A stretch of DNA of 64,000 bases from Silvimonas terrae (GCF_014202765.1 NZ_JACHHN010000010.1:1-64000); one strand, 5' to 3'. Numbered from the stretch's first letter, positions 26,452-37,418 are shown. A program made the numbers and translations. The notes: generated from the letters alone by a model not told the origin.

Positions 26452-27276
26452 TCAGGCCGTCCACTCCACCAGGCCCGTCCATGCCGTGATCAGCACGATC
26501 AAGCCAAAGGCAATACGGTACCAGGCAAAGGCAATGAAGGTGTGATTGGAGATGAACCGCAGCAAGGCGCGCACGGCAATAAATGCGCTGATCGCCGCAG
26601 CAATAAAGCCCACGGCAAAGATGCCGGCGTCCGCAGCATCCAGCGCATGTCGCAGTTTCCACATGCTGTAGATCGATGCCGCGGTCAGGGTGGGGATGCC
26701 CAGGAAGAAGGAGAACTCTGTGGCGGCCTTGCGTGACAGGCCAAAAAACAGGCCGCCAATAATGGTGGCGCCAGAACGGCTGGTGCCGGGAATCAGCGCC
26801 AGACACTGCGCAAAGCCGATCATGAGCGCGTCTTTCAGAGAAATCCCGTCTACGGTTTCTACCCGCACCTTGTGCTGGCGTTTTTCCGCCCACAAGATCA
26901 GTAAACCACCAATGATAAAGGCCAGCGCCACGGGCACCGGCTTGAACAGGTGCGCCTTGATGACCTCGTTAAAGAGCTTGCCCAGGATGGCGGCCGGTAT
27001 AAACCCGATCAGCACCGCCCACAGCAGATTGCGTTCTTTGCCCGGCTGGCGGGCGCCTGCCACGGTTGAACCAATCTTGGCCCGGTACTCCCAGACCACG
27101 GCGAGGATGGCACCCAACTGGATGAAAATTTCGTAGACGTCGCGTTTTTCTTTATCCAGAAAGTTGAGCAAATCTCCGGTCAGGATCAGGTGGCCCGTAC
27201 TGGAGATGGGCAAAAACTCGGTAATCCCTTCGACGATCCCCATGATCAGGGATTTGATCAGCAAAATCATGTCCAT
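26452..27276 (-). CDS. uppP: Undecaprenyl-diphosphatase
   Basis: A 274-residue, multi-spanning inner-membrane enzyme (EC 3.6.1.27) that dephosphorylates undecaprenyl pyrophosphate to recycle the lipid carrier of peptidoglycan synthesis; its loss sensitises cells to bacitracin. Both family signatures are present: GIVEGITEFLPISSTGHLIL (about 13-32) and ALIPGTSRSGATIIGG (about 160-175). Length matches BacA/UppP. It appears to be a single gene with about 130 bases upstream of it. Confidence 0.97.
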   Translation of the reverse strand: MDMILLIKSLIMGIVEGITEFLPISSTGHLILTGDLLNFLDKEKRDVYEIFIQLGAILAVVWEYRAKIGSTVAGARQPGKERNLLWAVLIGFIPAAILGKLFNEVIKAHLFKPVPVALAFIIGGLLILWAEKRQHKVRVETVDGISLKDALMIGFAQCLALIPGTSRSGATIIGGLFFGLSRKAATEFSFFLGIPTLTAASIYSMWKLRHALDAADAGIFAVGFIAAAISAFIAVRALLRFISNHTFIAFAWYRIAFGLIVLITAWTGLVEWTA

Positions 27277-27405
27277 ATGCGGTTGTTTCCGTGCGGTTTG
27301 GTTGTAGGTCTGGTTTTGTTTTTATGTTGATTTGAACGATTTGAACGTCGTGAAGCTTGGGCAAAGCACTCACCAGCGGGTGGGCATGCTGCGCTGCATT
27401 ATGGC

Positions 27406-28251
27406 TTATCCCAGCGGGAGTGGGGCCGGGCGGGCAAATGTGCATTTTGTATAAGCCAACCGCAACCCGGCGCGCTCGGCGTTGCGGGCGCTGACATTGG
27501 CCGGGCGGGCCGTGACAAAGGCAAACGCGCAACCCGCCGCGCGGGCGGCCGCCAGCCGGGCGCGCAACAGCGCTTGCTGCACGCCGCGCCCACGGTACTC
27601 AGGCAAGGTGCTGGCAATATATAAATGCGCCACCGGGCCGACCGCAGAGGGCAGCAGGGCCATCCCGGCCGTGCCGACCACCTGGCCATCCATCCGCGCG
27701 GCAAACAGGCGGGTATCCTCTCGCTGCGTGGCAATGTGTGCCAGCGCCTGCAGCAAGCTGACCGGCCGCGTACTCAACTGCACCGAAAAACCGGCAACCG
27801 AATGCGCAATGAACTCGTCGGCGCTCAGGTCGGTGGCGCAAACAATGCGGCCCTCATGCGGCGGCGCGTCGGGCTGGTCATCCAGGGCCCGCACATAAGT
27901 GTTGCTGAAGGCGTTGACCTGATAGCCACGATCGCCCAGCAGCGGCAGCAGCGCGGGAGTCACATGCGGGCACAGATCAATTTCCGTACCCAGCCCCATG
28001 GCGGCGTAACTGTTCTCCAGTTCAAACAGGGCGGCCGCGGTGGTGCAGTCATCCAGCCCCAGCCCGCACGCATGGTTGAGCTTGCGGCCAAATTCGCGCC
28101 GGGTCAGGGCGGCAATGCCGCCACCCAGCGGGATGACCCTGGCGCTACTGTCTTTGCTGATGCCCTGCCAGGCCGCGACTTGCCGGGCCAGGTGATGGGC
28201 TTCGGCATGCTCAAGAATCAGCGCCAGTTCGGGGCCGCAATAGATGGGCAT
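27406..28251 (-). CDS. GNAT family N-acetyltransferase
   Basis: A 281-residue protein whose C-terminal half is a GNAT acetyltransferase: VAHLYIASTLPEYRGRGVQQALLRARLAAARAAG carries the acetyl-CoA loop (R/Q-x-x-G-x-G/A region), followed by VTARPANVSARNAERAGLRLAYT. The N-terminal half is an unassigned domain. The acceptor is unknown. I start at ATG 28251 with AGGAAA just upstream; the longer reading begins inside the intergenic region. A dyad GTTTCA / TGAAAC lies 60-75 bases upstream. Confidence 0.85.
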   Translation of the reverse strand: MPIYCGPELALILEHAEAHHLARQVAAWQGISKDSSARVIPLGGGIAALTRREFGRKLNHACGLGLDDCTTAAALFELENSYAAMGLGTEIDLCPHVTPALLPLLGDRGYQVNAFSNTYVRALDDQPDAPPHEGRIVCATDLSADEFIAHSVAGFSVQLSTRPVSLLQALAHIATQREDTRLFAARMDGQVVGTAGMALLPSAVGPVAHLYIASTLPEYRGRGVQQALLRARLAAARAAGCAFAFVTARPANVSARNAERAGLRLAYTKCTFARPAPLPLG

Positions 28252-28309
28252 CAATGTTTTCCTGCGTGAGCGGTGGCAGATGAACGGTAGGTCTCCGGCG
28301 CAAACCCGT

Positions 28310-28327
28310 GTTTCACCATGATGAAAC
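28310..28327. promoter_or_regulatory. Short dyad upstream of the GNAT gene
   Basis: GTTTCA (28310-28315) and TGAAAC (28322-28327) are perfect inverted arms with a six-base spacer. The site lies 60-75 bases before the GNAT start on the opposite strand, a plausible operator position. No binder can be named. Confidence 0.3.
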
Positions 28328-28449
28328 GACCGCTCGTATGAAAAGTGAATATTTACACGCGGGCTTGGGAACAAACCCCAGGACCCCACGTCTTATCTGG
28401 CATGTGCGAGCAATTCGCGCATTTTTTGCTCATCTCCTCCCTGATTAGC

Positions 28450-28475
28450 GGGCGCCCTCTGGCGCCCCTTTTTTT
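28450..28475 (+). terminator. Orphan plus-strand terminator-like hairpin
   Basis: GGGCGCC and GGCGCCC form a seven-base stem around CTCT, followed by C and seven T on the plus strand. A wider pair, CCTGATT before and AATCAGG after, encloses it. No plus-strand gene precedes it; the flanking genes are both on the minus strand. It could end a short unannotated RNA from about 28330. On the minus strand there is no T run. Confidence 0.5.
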
Positions 28476-28536
28476 GTCTGCAATCAGGGCTTGCCATCCA
28501 CCTGCCATCCACAATCCGTTTTCGTCCTTCTGGCAG

Positions 28537-28974
28537 TCAGCGGGGCCGACGCTGGTGCTTGACCAGGGTGAGGATGGCTTTTGCCAGTTTCTCGTCTTTT
28601 ACGCTATCAGCCAGCGCCTGAAAGGCATCGCAGGCGGCACTGTTCATCGTCAAGTCTTTGGCCCGTATGGGTTTTTGCTCGCGCAGCGACCCTTGCACCC
28701 TAGGCAGGATTGCGGTAGTTTCCCACCCAGCCTGCGCCAGTACGATGCGCAACTCTGGCGCGGCATAGCGAATACGCGTTGCCGCTGCCGCACTGGTTAC
28801 TGCCAGCATCAGCGCACCGTCAGTCCATGCTGCACCTACGCAGGCGTGCGCCACCTCAGGCGGCAAAGCTGCCTGCAAGGTTTTGAGTATCTGGTTGTAT
28901 TCGCCCACGCGGGCAGCCGCATCTTTGAGCACGCGATGCTGGCCGATGAAGCCGGAAACCGGGCCTTTTTTCAT
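28537..28974 (-). CDS. dciA: DciA-like DUF721 protein (replicative helicase loader)
   Basis: A 145-residue DUF721 protein. The family includes DciA, which loads the DnaB helicase in bacteria that lack DnaC/DnaI. The segment from about residue 15 (LKDAAARVGEYNQILKTLQAALPPEVAHACVGAAW) and the following short KH-like part (LMLAVTSAAAATRIRYAAPELRIVLAQAG) fit the family. The basic C-terminal tail ends KHQRRPR. Its place, divergent from an M23 peptidase gene and secA, is a common betaproteobacterial arrangement and supports the call. The start lies 36 bases from the divergent peptidase start. Confidence 0.85.
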   Translation of the reverse strand: MKKGPVSGFIGQHRVLKDAAARVGEYNQILKTLQAALPPEVAHACVGAAWTDGALMLAVTSAAAATRIRYAAPELRIVLAQAGWETTAILPRVQGSLREQKPIRAKDLTMNSAACDAFQALADSVKDEKLAKAILTLVKHQRRPR

Positions 28975-29010
28975 ATTCTCGATTGCAAGGTCATTCAGGG
29001 AGCCTTCCTC

Positions 29011-29910
29011 TTGAATATTATTCTCATTTCAAATCGCTACTCCAGCGCGCTGAATCTGGGCACAGGCCCGATGGTGGCGCTGGTCGCCTCGCTGGCCCTT
29101 CTGGCCGGCGGCATGGGGCTGGCGGTTGGCATGTCGCTGTCGGGCAGTTCGCCCAAGCAGTTGTGGCCGCTGATCAAACCCGTGCGCCAGGCCGAACTGG
29201 ACGCCATGGCCGTGCGCCTGGGTGAATTGCAAGCGCGCCTGATCCGTTTGAACGGTCTGGCCCAGCAAGTGGGCACCAAAGCCGGGATCGACGTCAAACC
29301 TTTCGCTTCTGACGCGCCAGTACCGCGCGGCGGTATGGAAGCACACGGACATGCCATGTCGGCAGCCGAGTTGCTGCGCCAACTGGGGTCAACCGAGTCG
29401 GGCGTGGGCAATATGTACGACCAGTTCAACCTGGCCGAGACCATTTTGTTGCGTCCATCCAGCACCACGTTACCGACGCTGGCGCCGCTCACCAGTGGCT
29501 TGCAGTCGTCCAGTTTCGGCTGGCGGATCGACCCGTTTAACGGCCATCAGGCGTTTCACGAGGGGCTGGATTTTGTCGGCGCGGTGGGCACCCCCATCAA
29601 GGCGGCGGGCGCGGGCACGGTGGTCTATGCGGGCTTTCACCCCCAATATGGTAATATGGTGGAGATTGATCACGGCAATAATCTGACCAGCCGTTACGCG
29701 CACGCCAGCAAGCTCCTGGTGAAAGTGGGTGACCATGTTGAGGCCGGTCAGGTGGTCTCTGAAATTGGCAGTACCGGCCGGTCTACCGGCCCGCATCTGC
29801 ACTTCGAGATCCGTTACCGCGGCGTGGCGCAGAACCCCTTGCGGTTCCTGGCACAAAACACGCAGAACAACGTAGGTACGGTTGCCAGCACAGAGGGTCC
29901 GCACGACTGA
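29011..29910 (+). CDS. M23 family (LytM-type) metallopeptidase, membrane-anchored
   Basis: A 299-residue cell-wall peptidase. One membrane segment (about 22-44), a coiled-coil-like stretch (about 58-88) and a C-terminal M23 domain (about 165-283) are seen. The zinc ligands are intact: H183 and D187 in FHEGLDF and H264 in GPHLHFEI, with H262 as catalytic partner. Such proteins cut peptidoglycan cross-links or activate amidases. The start is unusual: TTG 29011 with AGGGAG at 28997-29002, giving the family-type N-terminus NIILISNRY; no ATG is suitably placed. secA follows 300 bases later on the same strand. Confidence 0.9.
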   Translation: MNIILISNRYSSALNLGTGPMVALVASLALLAGGMGLAVGMSLSGSSPKQLWPLIKPVRQAELDAMAVRLGELQARLIRLNGLAQQVGTKAGIDVKPFASDAPVPRGGMEAHGHAMSAAELLRQLGSTESGVGNMYDQFNLAETILLRPSSTTLPTLAPLTSGLQSSSFGWRIDPFNGHQAFHEGLDFVGAVGTPIKAAGAGTVVYAGFHPQYGNMVEIDHGNNLTSRYAHASKLLVKVGDHVEAGQVVSEIGSTGRSTGPHLHFEIRYRGVAQNPLRFLAQNTQNNVGTVASTEGPHD

Positions 29911-30211
29911 TCGTCAGCCAGCGCGTACCACAAGGTGTGGCAACGATGTAACGAAATGCGGCCCGCACTGGAAAAAGCGCCTTTCGGCCTTATCTTGTGC
30001 ACAAGCATGATGTATCGGTGCGATACTCACGCACGGTTTTCACAAACGGCGGCCAGGGAAACCTGCCGCCGTTCTCGTAGTACCACCAACAAGCTGTGTG
30101 GCCAGTGGCCCCGGTTGGCGGCGGGTACTGAAAATGGACAGCCTGGTCGCCATGATCGACCCCGGCACAACAAAGATTAAGCCTTCGCGGCAAAACATCC
30201 GGTAACAGGAA
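29911..30211 (+). promoter_or_regulatory. secA upstream region with palindromes and a GAAA-tetraloop hairpin
   Basis: About 300 bases without a convincing gene. CTTGTGCACAAG (29994-30005) is a perfect 12-bp palindrome. GTATCG (30012-30017) mirrors CGATAC (30021-30026). AACGGCGG-C-CAGG (30045-30057), loop GAAA (30058-30061) and CCTGCCGCCGTT (30062-30073) form a strong 12-bp stem with one bulge. No T run follows, so it is not a simple terminator. These may be an operator and a leader element controlling secA; the function is inferred. Confidence 0.5.
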
Positions 30212-32950
<2,739 letters not shown>

Positions 32951-32965
32951 TCTACCGGTGGTTCA

Positions 32966-32996
32966 CAAAAAAGCCCGTCTGATGACGGGCTTTTTT
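32966..32996 (+). terminator. Terminator of secA
   Basis: GCCCGTC and GACGGGC close a TGAT loop, with six A before and six T after the stem, so it can also work in reverse. It starts about 16 bases after the secA stop codon. Confidence 0.92.
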
Positions 32997-33029
32997 GTTG
33001 CACACTTCGCGCACGGCCCGGCCCCTGGC

Positions 33030-33058
33030 TTGACGCCATAAATCGGGCTGGCTAGATT
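33030..33058 (+). promoter_or_regulatory. Promoter of the tRNA-Ala gene
   Basis: TTGACG (33030-33035), a 17-base spacer and TAGATT (33053-33058) make a good sigma-70 promoter. Transcription would start a few bases before the mature tRNA 5' end at 33068. Confidence 0.75.
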
Positions 33059-33067
33059 GGCCGCTAC

Positions 33068-33143
33068 GGGCCGATAGCTCAGCTGGGAGAGCGCTGCGTT
33101 CGCAATGCAGAGGTCGGGAGTTCGATCCTCCTTCGGTCCACCA
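33068..33143 (+). tRNA. tRNA-Ala (anticodon CGC)
   Basis: A 76-base cloverleaf with encoded CCA. The acceptor GGGCCGA pairs with TCGGTCC (one G-T pair). The D arm is GCTC...GAGC. The anticodon stem CTGCG/TGCAG holds loop TTCGCAA with anticodon CGC, which reads GCG. The T arm is GGGAG-TTCGATC-CTCCT. A strong promoter lies directly upstream. Confidence 0.96.
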
Positions 33144-33492
33144 GAATGCGTTTGAATCTGGATTGTTGCCAGATTTTTGACCCTGAACGAGCCAGATGAT
33201 GATCAACGGGACCTGCCGAGGTCCCGTTTGTTTTTGGCGCTCCTGGTTATCGGCGACCTTTTACCCGCCCTTCTTCAACAGAGATGCACAGTGCCAGCGT
33301 CCGTCCGTATATCCCAAGGCCCCATCCGCCCGCAGCAGCTAGAGGCGCTCCAGCGTGCGTGGGATGCGCAATTGTCGCCGCATCCTGGCGAGCGGCTTAG
33401 GCTGGCGCTTTACGGTCATGCGGGGCGCTTGCGACTGGCGGCCACGCACCCGAGCATCATCATGGCGCAGGCGCTCTCGCCACAGCAATGCG
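33144..33492. other. Spacer after tRNA-Ala; weak open frame only
   Basis: About 350 bases between the tRNA and the reductase gene. An open frame on the plus strand (about 33291-33557, GTG start possible) would encode some 88 residues, with moderately G/C-rich third positions and a segment GPIRPQQLEALQRAWDAQLS. It overlaps the 3' end of the reductase gene and I recognise no family, so I do not call it a gene. A GGGACCTGC/GAGGTCCCGTTTGTTTTT hairpin at about 33209-33237 could terminate the tRNA transcript. Confidence 0.35.
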
Positions 33493-34410
33493 CTAGCGCG
33501 TTATGGAGATGCCTTGGGGGAATACCAGTTCCCGGTGGGCCGCCGTGCCTGCGGTAACCCCGTCCGCACTGGCCCAGGTGGCGCTGTGCATGCCACGCGC
33601 GATATCACCGGCGGCGTAGACGCCGGGAACGCTGGTCATTTTGAATTCGTCGGTTTTGATGATCTGGCCAAACCAGGTGTCCTCCATCTGGCAGCCCAGC
33701 TGTGCGGCGATGGGGCTGTTCAGGTGTGAGCGCACGCCGATGTAGAGCGCATCCGTGATCACCTCACGACCATCGGCCAGCACCAGTGCGCCAAGCTGCG
33801 CACCCGCACCGGTCAACTGCGTGACTGGCGTGGTTTCGATCTGTACGCCACGCGCGGTGAGTTCTTTCTGCATTTCGGCGTCCGGCACGGGCTGACCGTT
33901 CAGGAACAGCGTGGTTGGCCCCCATTCGGCGATCAGCATGGCCTGGTGGACAGACAGCGGAGACACTGCCAGCACGCCCAGCTGCTGCCCGCTGAACTCA
34001 AAACCGTGGCAATACGGACAATGCAGCACGGATTTCCCCCAGCGCTCGGCCAGACCAGGGATGGCGGGGAGTTCATCTCTCAGACCAAAGGCCAGAATCA
34101 GTTTGCTGGCCTGCAGCGACTGGCCATCTGCGAGGGTGACGCTGAAACCCTGGTTTGTTGGCGTGACGGTTTCAGCTTTGCCCTGGATCAGTTCGACGGT
34201 TGGGTAAGCCGCAACCTGCAAGCGCGCAGTCGCCAGCATGGCCTCGGGTGCGTTGCCATCCTGGGCAAAGAAACCGTGGGATTGCGGGGCAAAGCGGTTG
34301 CGTGGCAAGCCGGTATCCAGCACGCAAACCTTGCGGCGAGCGCGGGCCAGATAGATGGCAGCGGACAAACCGGCAAAGCTGCCGCCGATAATGATGACGT
34401 CATGATCCAT
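33493..34410 (-). CDS. Thioredoxin reductase-like FAD oxidoreductase
   Basis: A 305-residue flavoprotein of the TrxB fold. The FAD dinucleotide motif is IIIGGSFAGLSAAIYLARAR (about 6-25), the redox pair is C131-P-Y-C134, and the late FAD site is GVYAAGDIARGMHSATWASADGV. The usual NADPH-binding GxGxxA signature is not seen: the matching segment reads GVLAVSPLSVHQAM. The electron donor may therefore differ from NADPH. The gene overlaps the 3' end of the Rrf2 regulator gene by 11 bases, so they form one operon. True TrxB is less likely; small homologues act in redox sensing or detoxification. Confidence 0.85.
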   Translation of the reverse strand: MDHDVIIIGGSFAGLSAAIYLARARRKVCVLDTGLPRNRFAPQSHGFFAQDGNAPEAMLATARLQVAAYPTVELIQGKAETVTPTNQGFSVTLADGQSLQASKLILAFGLRDELPAIPGLAERWGKSVLHCPYCHGFEFSGQQLGVLAVSPLSVHQAMLIAEWGPTTLFLNGQPVPDAEMQKELTARGVQIETTPVTQLTGAGAQLGALVLADGREVITDALYIGVRSHLNSPIAAQLGCQMEDTWFGQIIKTDEFKMTSVPGVYAAGDIARGMHSATWASADGVTAGTAAHRELVFPQGISITR

Positions 34411-34864
34411 GGGGGTGTTCCAGCAAATGCGGGTGGCCGTGTTCCACCAAGCGTTGATGAAAATCCGTGCTGAGCGCTGCCAGCGTTACTTCACCCAGAC
34501 GGGCTAATAGCAGCGCTTCTGCTTGCTGGAAAGTCTGATCCAGTGCGGCGTTCACGGCTTGCTCCACAAGGCAACCTGGCGATTCCGTGCGATTGCCCAT
34601 GGCCAGCAAAGTGGGGCTGCCCAGCGCCGTGTAGATATCACGCAAAGTGATGTTTTCCAGCGGCATGGCCAATTGCCAGCCACCGCCGTGGCCCTTGCCC
34701 GAACGCACATAACCTTGTTCTCGCAGGCCGGACATCATGCGGCGGATGACCACCGGGTTGGTTTGCATGGCGCGGGCCAGGGTTTCGGACGTGACAGGGG
34801 CAGCGTGCTCTGCCATATGTAGCAGCAGGTGCAATACCCCGGATAAGCGGCTGTCTCTTTTCAT
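34400..34864 (-). CDS. Rrf2 family transcriptional regulator
   Basis: A 154-residue Rrf2 protein with N-terminal winged HTH (LARAMQTNPVVIRRMMSGLREQGYVRSGKGHGGGWQLA) and the following dimerisation helix. Only one cysteine is present (C98, in ESPGCLVEQ), so the three-cysteine iron-sulfur cluster of IscR/NsrR is missing. It could be a single-cysteine redox or electrophile sensor; that is inference. It is the first gene of the operon with the reductase. A dyad overlaps its start codon and suggests self-repression. Confidence 0.88.
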   Translation of the reverse strand: MKRDSRLSGVLHLLLHMAEHAAPVTSETLARAMQTNPVVIRRMMSGLREQGYVRSGKGHGGGWQLAMPLENITLRDIYTALGSPTLLAMGNRTESPGCLVEQAVNAALDQTFQQAEALLLARLGEVTLAALSTDFHQRLVEHGHPHLLEHPHGS

Positions 34865-34884
34865 GTAACAAATAATGTTACGTG
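34862..34884 (-). promoter_or_regulatory. Inverted repeat over the rrf2-type start, likely auto-operator
   Basis: CATGTAACA (34862-34870) and TGTTACGTG (34876-34884) are nine-base arms with one mismatch and a five-base spacer AATAA. The left arm includes the start codon. Rrf2 proteins often bind such short A+T-centred dyads to repress their own operon. Confidence 0.55.
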
Positions 34885-35173
34885 ATTGAGGGTAATGTCA
34901 ACCCTGGCGTTTTACGGACAATCATGCCGCTTGGGGAGGAAGGTCTGGAGGTGGCCCGGAGAGCCCGTGCCAGTGGTCTGTACGGCGGGTGATGCGCCAA
35001 TGGGAATGGGTGTGCCGTGAGGCCGGACTGGCCTTGGCGTCTGGCGCCGGTATTGGCATTCGATAAACACGCTTTAGCCGTCACAGTGCAAGACCGTTAC
35101 GATGCCGTGTGCGGTTCGCGGGTATGATCGCAATATTGTGTGTATTGCGTTCTTTTACGGTGAAAAAGCTATC
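34885..35173. other. Intergenic region, no gene seen
   Basis: About 290 bases between the Rrf2 gene and a small hypothetical gene. No frame has a convincing start and ribosome site. The first bases must hold the Rrf2 promoter. I see nothing else in it. Confidence 0.3.
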
Positions 35174-35374
35174 GTGACCAAATCCAGCATGGCTCGTATT
35201 GCCCACCACCGCGCATCTCACGTGCGCATCTGGCGTCTGTTGCAAGAGAAAAAACGCGCGTCCGCAAACACCCCGGACGGCATGGGCACCGGCCCCAAGC
35301 CAGTTCCCATGCCTGATGTGTACACACTGCCCTTACCGCTGGAAGCAGACCCGCAGGATCATGGCAAAAAGTAG
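35174..35374 (+). CDS. Small hypothetical protein
   Basis: A possible 66-residue basic protein. The reading favoured here starts at GTG 35174 (TKSSMARIAHHRASHV), with ATG 35189 and an upstream ATG at 35102 as alternatives. The N-terminal half is rich in Arg/His/Lys (IWRLLQEKKRA) and the C-terminal half in proline (PKPVPMPDVYTLPLPL). No family is recognised and no membrane segment is present. Third positions are only mildly G/C-rich. It may be a real small gene or chance. Confidence 0.4.
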   Translation: MTKSSMARIAHHRASHVRIWRLLQEKKRASANTPDGMGTGPKPVPMPDVYTLPLPLEADPQDHGKK

Positions 35375-35388
35375 TTCGGCCAGATCAC

Positions 35389-36183
35389 TCAGGCAATAAA
35401 GTTCACCACGCCACCATCTACGCGCAAGGCTGCGCCATTGGTGGCTGAGGCCTGTGGCGAGCTGACATACACCACCATATTGGCGACTTCCTCAACCTTG
35501 GCAAGGCGCTTGATCAGCGAGGTCGGGCGGTGGGTCTTGATGAAGTCCTGCTCCACCTGTTCCTGCGATATGCCTTGTTCCTGCGCGATCTTGCCAAAAA
35601 AGTCACCCACACCATCAGAGCGGGTAGGGCCTGGCAGCACGGCGTTAACCGTGACTGCGCTGCCTGCGGTCAGTTGTGCCAGGCCGCGTGACAGTGCCAG
35701 TTGCGCGGTTTTGCTCACGCCGTAGTGAATCATTTCTGCCGGGATATTGAGGGCCGATTCGCTGGAGATAAACACAATCCGTCCCCAGTTGGCCTTGAGC
35801 ATGCGGGGCAGATAATGGCGTGACAGCCGCACACCGCTCATGACATTGACGTCCAGCATGGTTTCCCAGCGGGCATCGTCAATATCCGCAAACTCGCGGG
35901 GTTCAAAAATACCGGCGTTGTTGATCAGGATATCTACCTCCGGATGCGCCTTGATCACGGCCTCGGCACCCGCAGCGGTGCCCAGGTCTGAGGCCACCAC
36001 CGGAAACTGCGCCAGCGGGTGTGCGGCGGCCAGTTGTGTGCGTACCTTCTCCAGCTTGCCCTCATCGCGGCCGTGCAAGATGACATTGGCACCAGCCGCA
36101 GCCAGACCCTGGGCGATGGCCAGACCAATGCCGGATGAAGAACCTGTGACCAGTGCGGTTTTACCTGTCAGATCAATACGCAT
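35389..36183 (-). CDS. SDR family oxidoreductase
   Basis: A 264-residue classical short-chain dehydrogenase. The cofactor motif TGSSSGIG spans 13-20, NNAG lies at 88-91, the catalytic serine is near 141 (FISSESA) and Y154/K158 form YGVSK. HGRD after the second strand suggests NADP preference. The segment GPTRSDGVGDFFGKIAQEQG is typical of a subgroup of unknown substrate. ATG 36183 has GGAGAA upstream; the longer reading lacks this. It is followed 79 bases upstream by the reductase gene on the same strand, so the two may be co-transcribed. Confidence 0.9.
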   Translation of the reverse strand: MRIDLTGKTALVTGSSSGIGLAIAQGLAAAGANVILHGRDEGKLEKVRTQLAAAHPLAQFPVVASDLGTAAGAEAVIKAHPEVDILINNAGIFEPREFADIDDARWETMLDVNVMSGVRLSRHYLPRMLKANWGRIVFISSESALNIPAEMIHYGVSKTAQLALSRGLAQLTAGSAVTVNAVLPGPTRSDGVGDFFGKIAQEQGISQEQVEQDFIKTHRPTSLIKRLAKVEEVANMVVYVSSPQASATNGAALRVDGGVVNFIA

Positions 36184-36262
36184 AAACCATTCTCCGGAAG
36201 AACAATCAGATGGAATCAACGATCAGGACATGATCGGGGCGAGCAGCCCCGCCCTGACGCAA

Positions 36263-37276
36263 TCAGAAGCCTGCCAAAACAATCTTTCCGCGTGAGGTAT
36301 TACTTTCAAGCAGTGCGTGGGCCTTTTTCAGATTGGCGGCGTTAATCGTGCCAAAGTGCTCTGCCACCGTGGTTCGCAGCGTACCGGCATCAATCAACCT
36401 GGCCACCTGGGCCAGCAAAGCATGCTGCTTGATCATGTCGTCCGTACCAAACATGGAGCGGGTAAACATGAACTCCCAGTGCAGCGAAATACTCTTGCGC
36501 TTGAGCGCACGCACATCCAGCGCATCCGGATCATCAATCAGCGCCAACTTGCCCTGAGGCACCAAAGATTCCACGATCTCTTTAAAGTGCACATCGGTCT
36601 GATTCAGGCCGGCGACATAGTCCACCTGGCCTACGCCGATGCGTTTGAGCTCTTCTGACAGCGGCTTGCTATGGTCGATCACCGCATGCGCTCCCAGCCC
36701 CAGCACCCACTTTTGGGTTTCCGGGCGGGATGCCGTGCCAATGATGGTCAGGCCGGTCAATTGCCTTGCCAGTTGCACCAGGATGGAACCCACTCCGCCA
36801 GCCGAGCCGATAACCAGCAGTGTCTGACCAGAGGGGGCCGCGTTATCCAGCACCTGCAGCCGATCAAACAGCAACTCCCACGCGGTGATGGCCGTCAGCG
36901 GCAAGGCGGCGGCCTCGGCAAAATCCAGTGTCGCCGGCATGGGGCCGACAATACGTTCATCAACCAGATGCAACTCGCTGTTCGTGCCCGGGCGGGTCAA
37001 AGAACCGGCATACCATACCCGGTCTCCCGGCTTGAACAGCGACACCTTGCTGCCCACGGCACGCACCACGCCGGCTGCATCCCAGCCGATCACCTTGGGG
37101 GCACCCTCGGCCGGGCTCACGCCAGCGCGAATTTTGACATCCACCGGGTTCACCGAAACCGCTTTGACCTCCACCAGTAAATCGTGTTCTCCGGGTTGCG
37201 GATCAGGCAGCGTCAGATCAACCAGTGCGTCGGCAGCGGTAATCGGCTGGTTCTTGTAGTAACCCACGGCTTTCAT
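36263..37276 (-). CDS. Medium-chain (quinone oxidoreductase-like) dehydrogenase
   Basis: A 337-residue medium-chain reductase. The N-terminal GroES-like part starts MKAVGYYKNQPI and has VNPVDVKIRAG and VIGWDAAGVVRAVG. The nucleotide site is VIGSAGGVGSILVQLARQL. It matches the zinc-binding alcohol dehydrogenase family group often called adh_fam_1, but catalytic zinc cysteines are not evident, as in quinone oxidoreductases. NADPH-dependent reduction of quinones or enones is the likely role. ATG 37276 has AAGGAG upstream. A LysR gene starts 142 bases away in the opposite direction and probably controls it. Confidence 0.9.
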   Translation of the reverse strand: MKAVGYYKNQPITAADALVDLTLPDPQPGEHDLLVEVKAVSVNPVDVKIRAGVSPAEGAPKVIGWDAAGVVRAVGSKVSLFKPGDRVWYAGSLTRPGTNSELHLVDERIVGPMPATLDFAEAAALPLTAITAWELLFDRLQVLDNAAPSGQTLLVIGSAGGVGSILVQLARQLTGLTIIGTASRPETQKWVLGLGAHAVIDHSKPLSEELKRIGVGQVDYVAGLNQTDVHFKEIVESLVPQGKLALIDDPDALDVRALKRKSISLHWEFMFTRSMFGTDDMIKQHALLAQVARLIDAGTLRTTVAEHFGTINAANLKKAHALLESNTSRGKIVLAGF

Positions 37277-37418
37277 GATGTTTCTCCTTGAAGAGGTCAG
37301 TTGGTGTTGTAGGCAATGCATCGCATCTTGCACCTCTCACCCGCCTGGAAAAACAGGCCGCCGCCAGATTCAGTTTCAATTTATTATTGAAAATAACCAG
37401 ATTTGTAATGGATTCGGC

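Noticed and set aside
28397-28420. Sigma-54 promoter (TGGC-N-GC) before the orphan terminator
   Set aside because: The spacing between GG and GC is one base short of the required pattern.
29935-30180. 81-codon frame just before secA as a SecM-like leader
   Set aside because: It has no signal peptide and no recognisable arrest sequence, and lacks a good ribosome site. A SecM role cannot be supported.
33291-33557. Small gene on the plus strand after tRNA-Ala
   Set aside because: It overlaps the reductase gene, has no recognised family and only weak codon bias; described as spacer instead.
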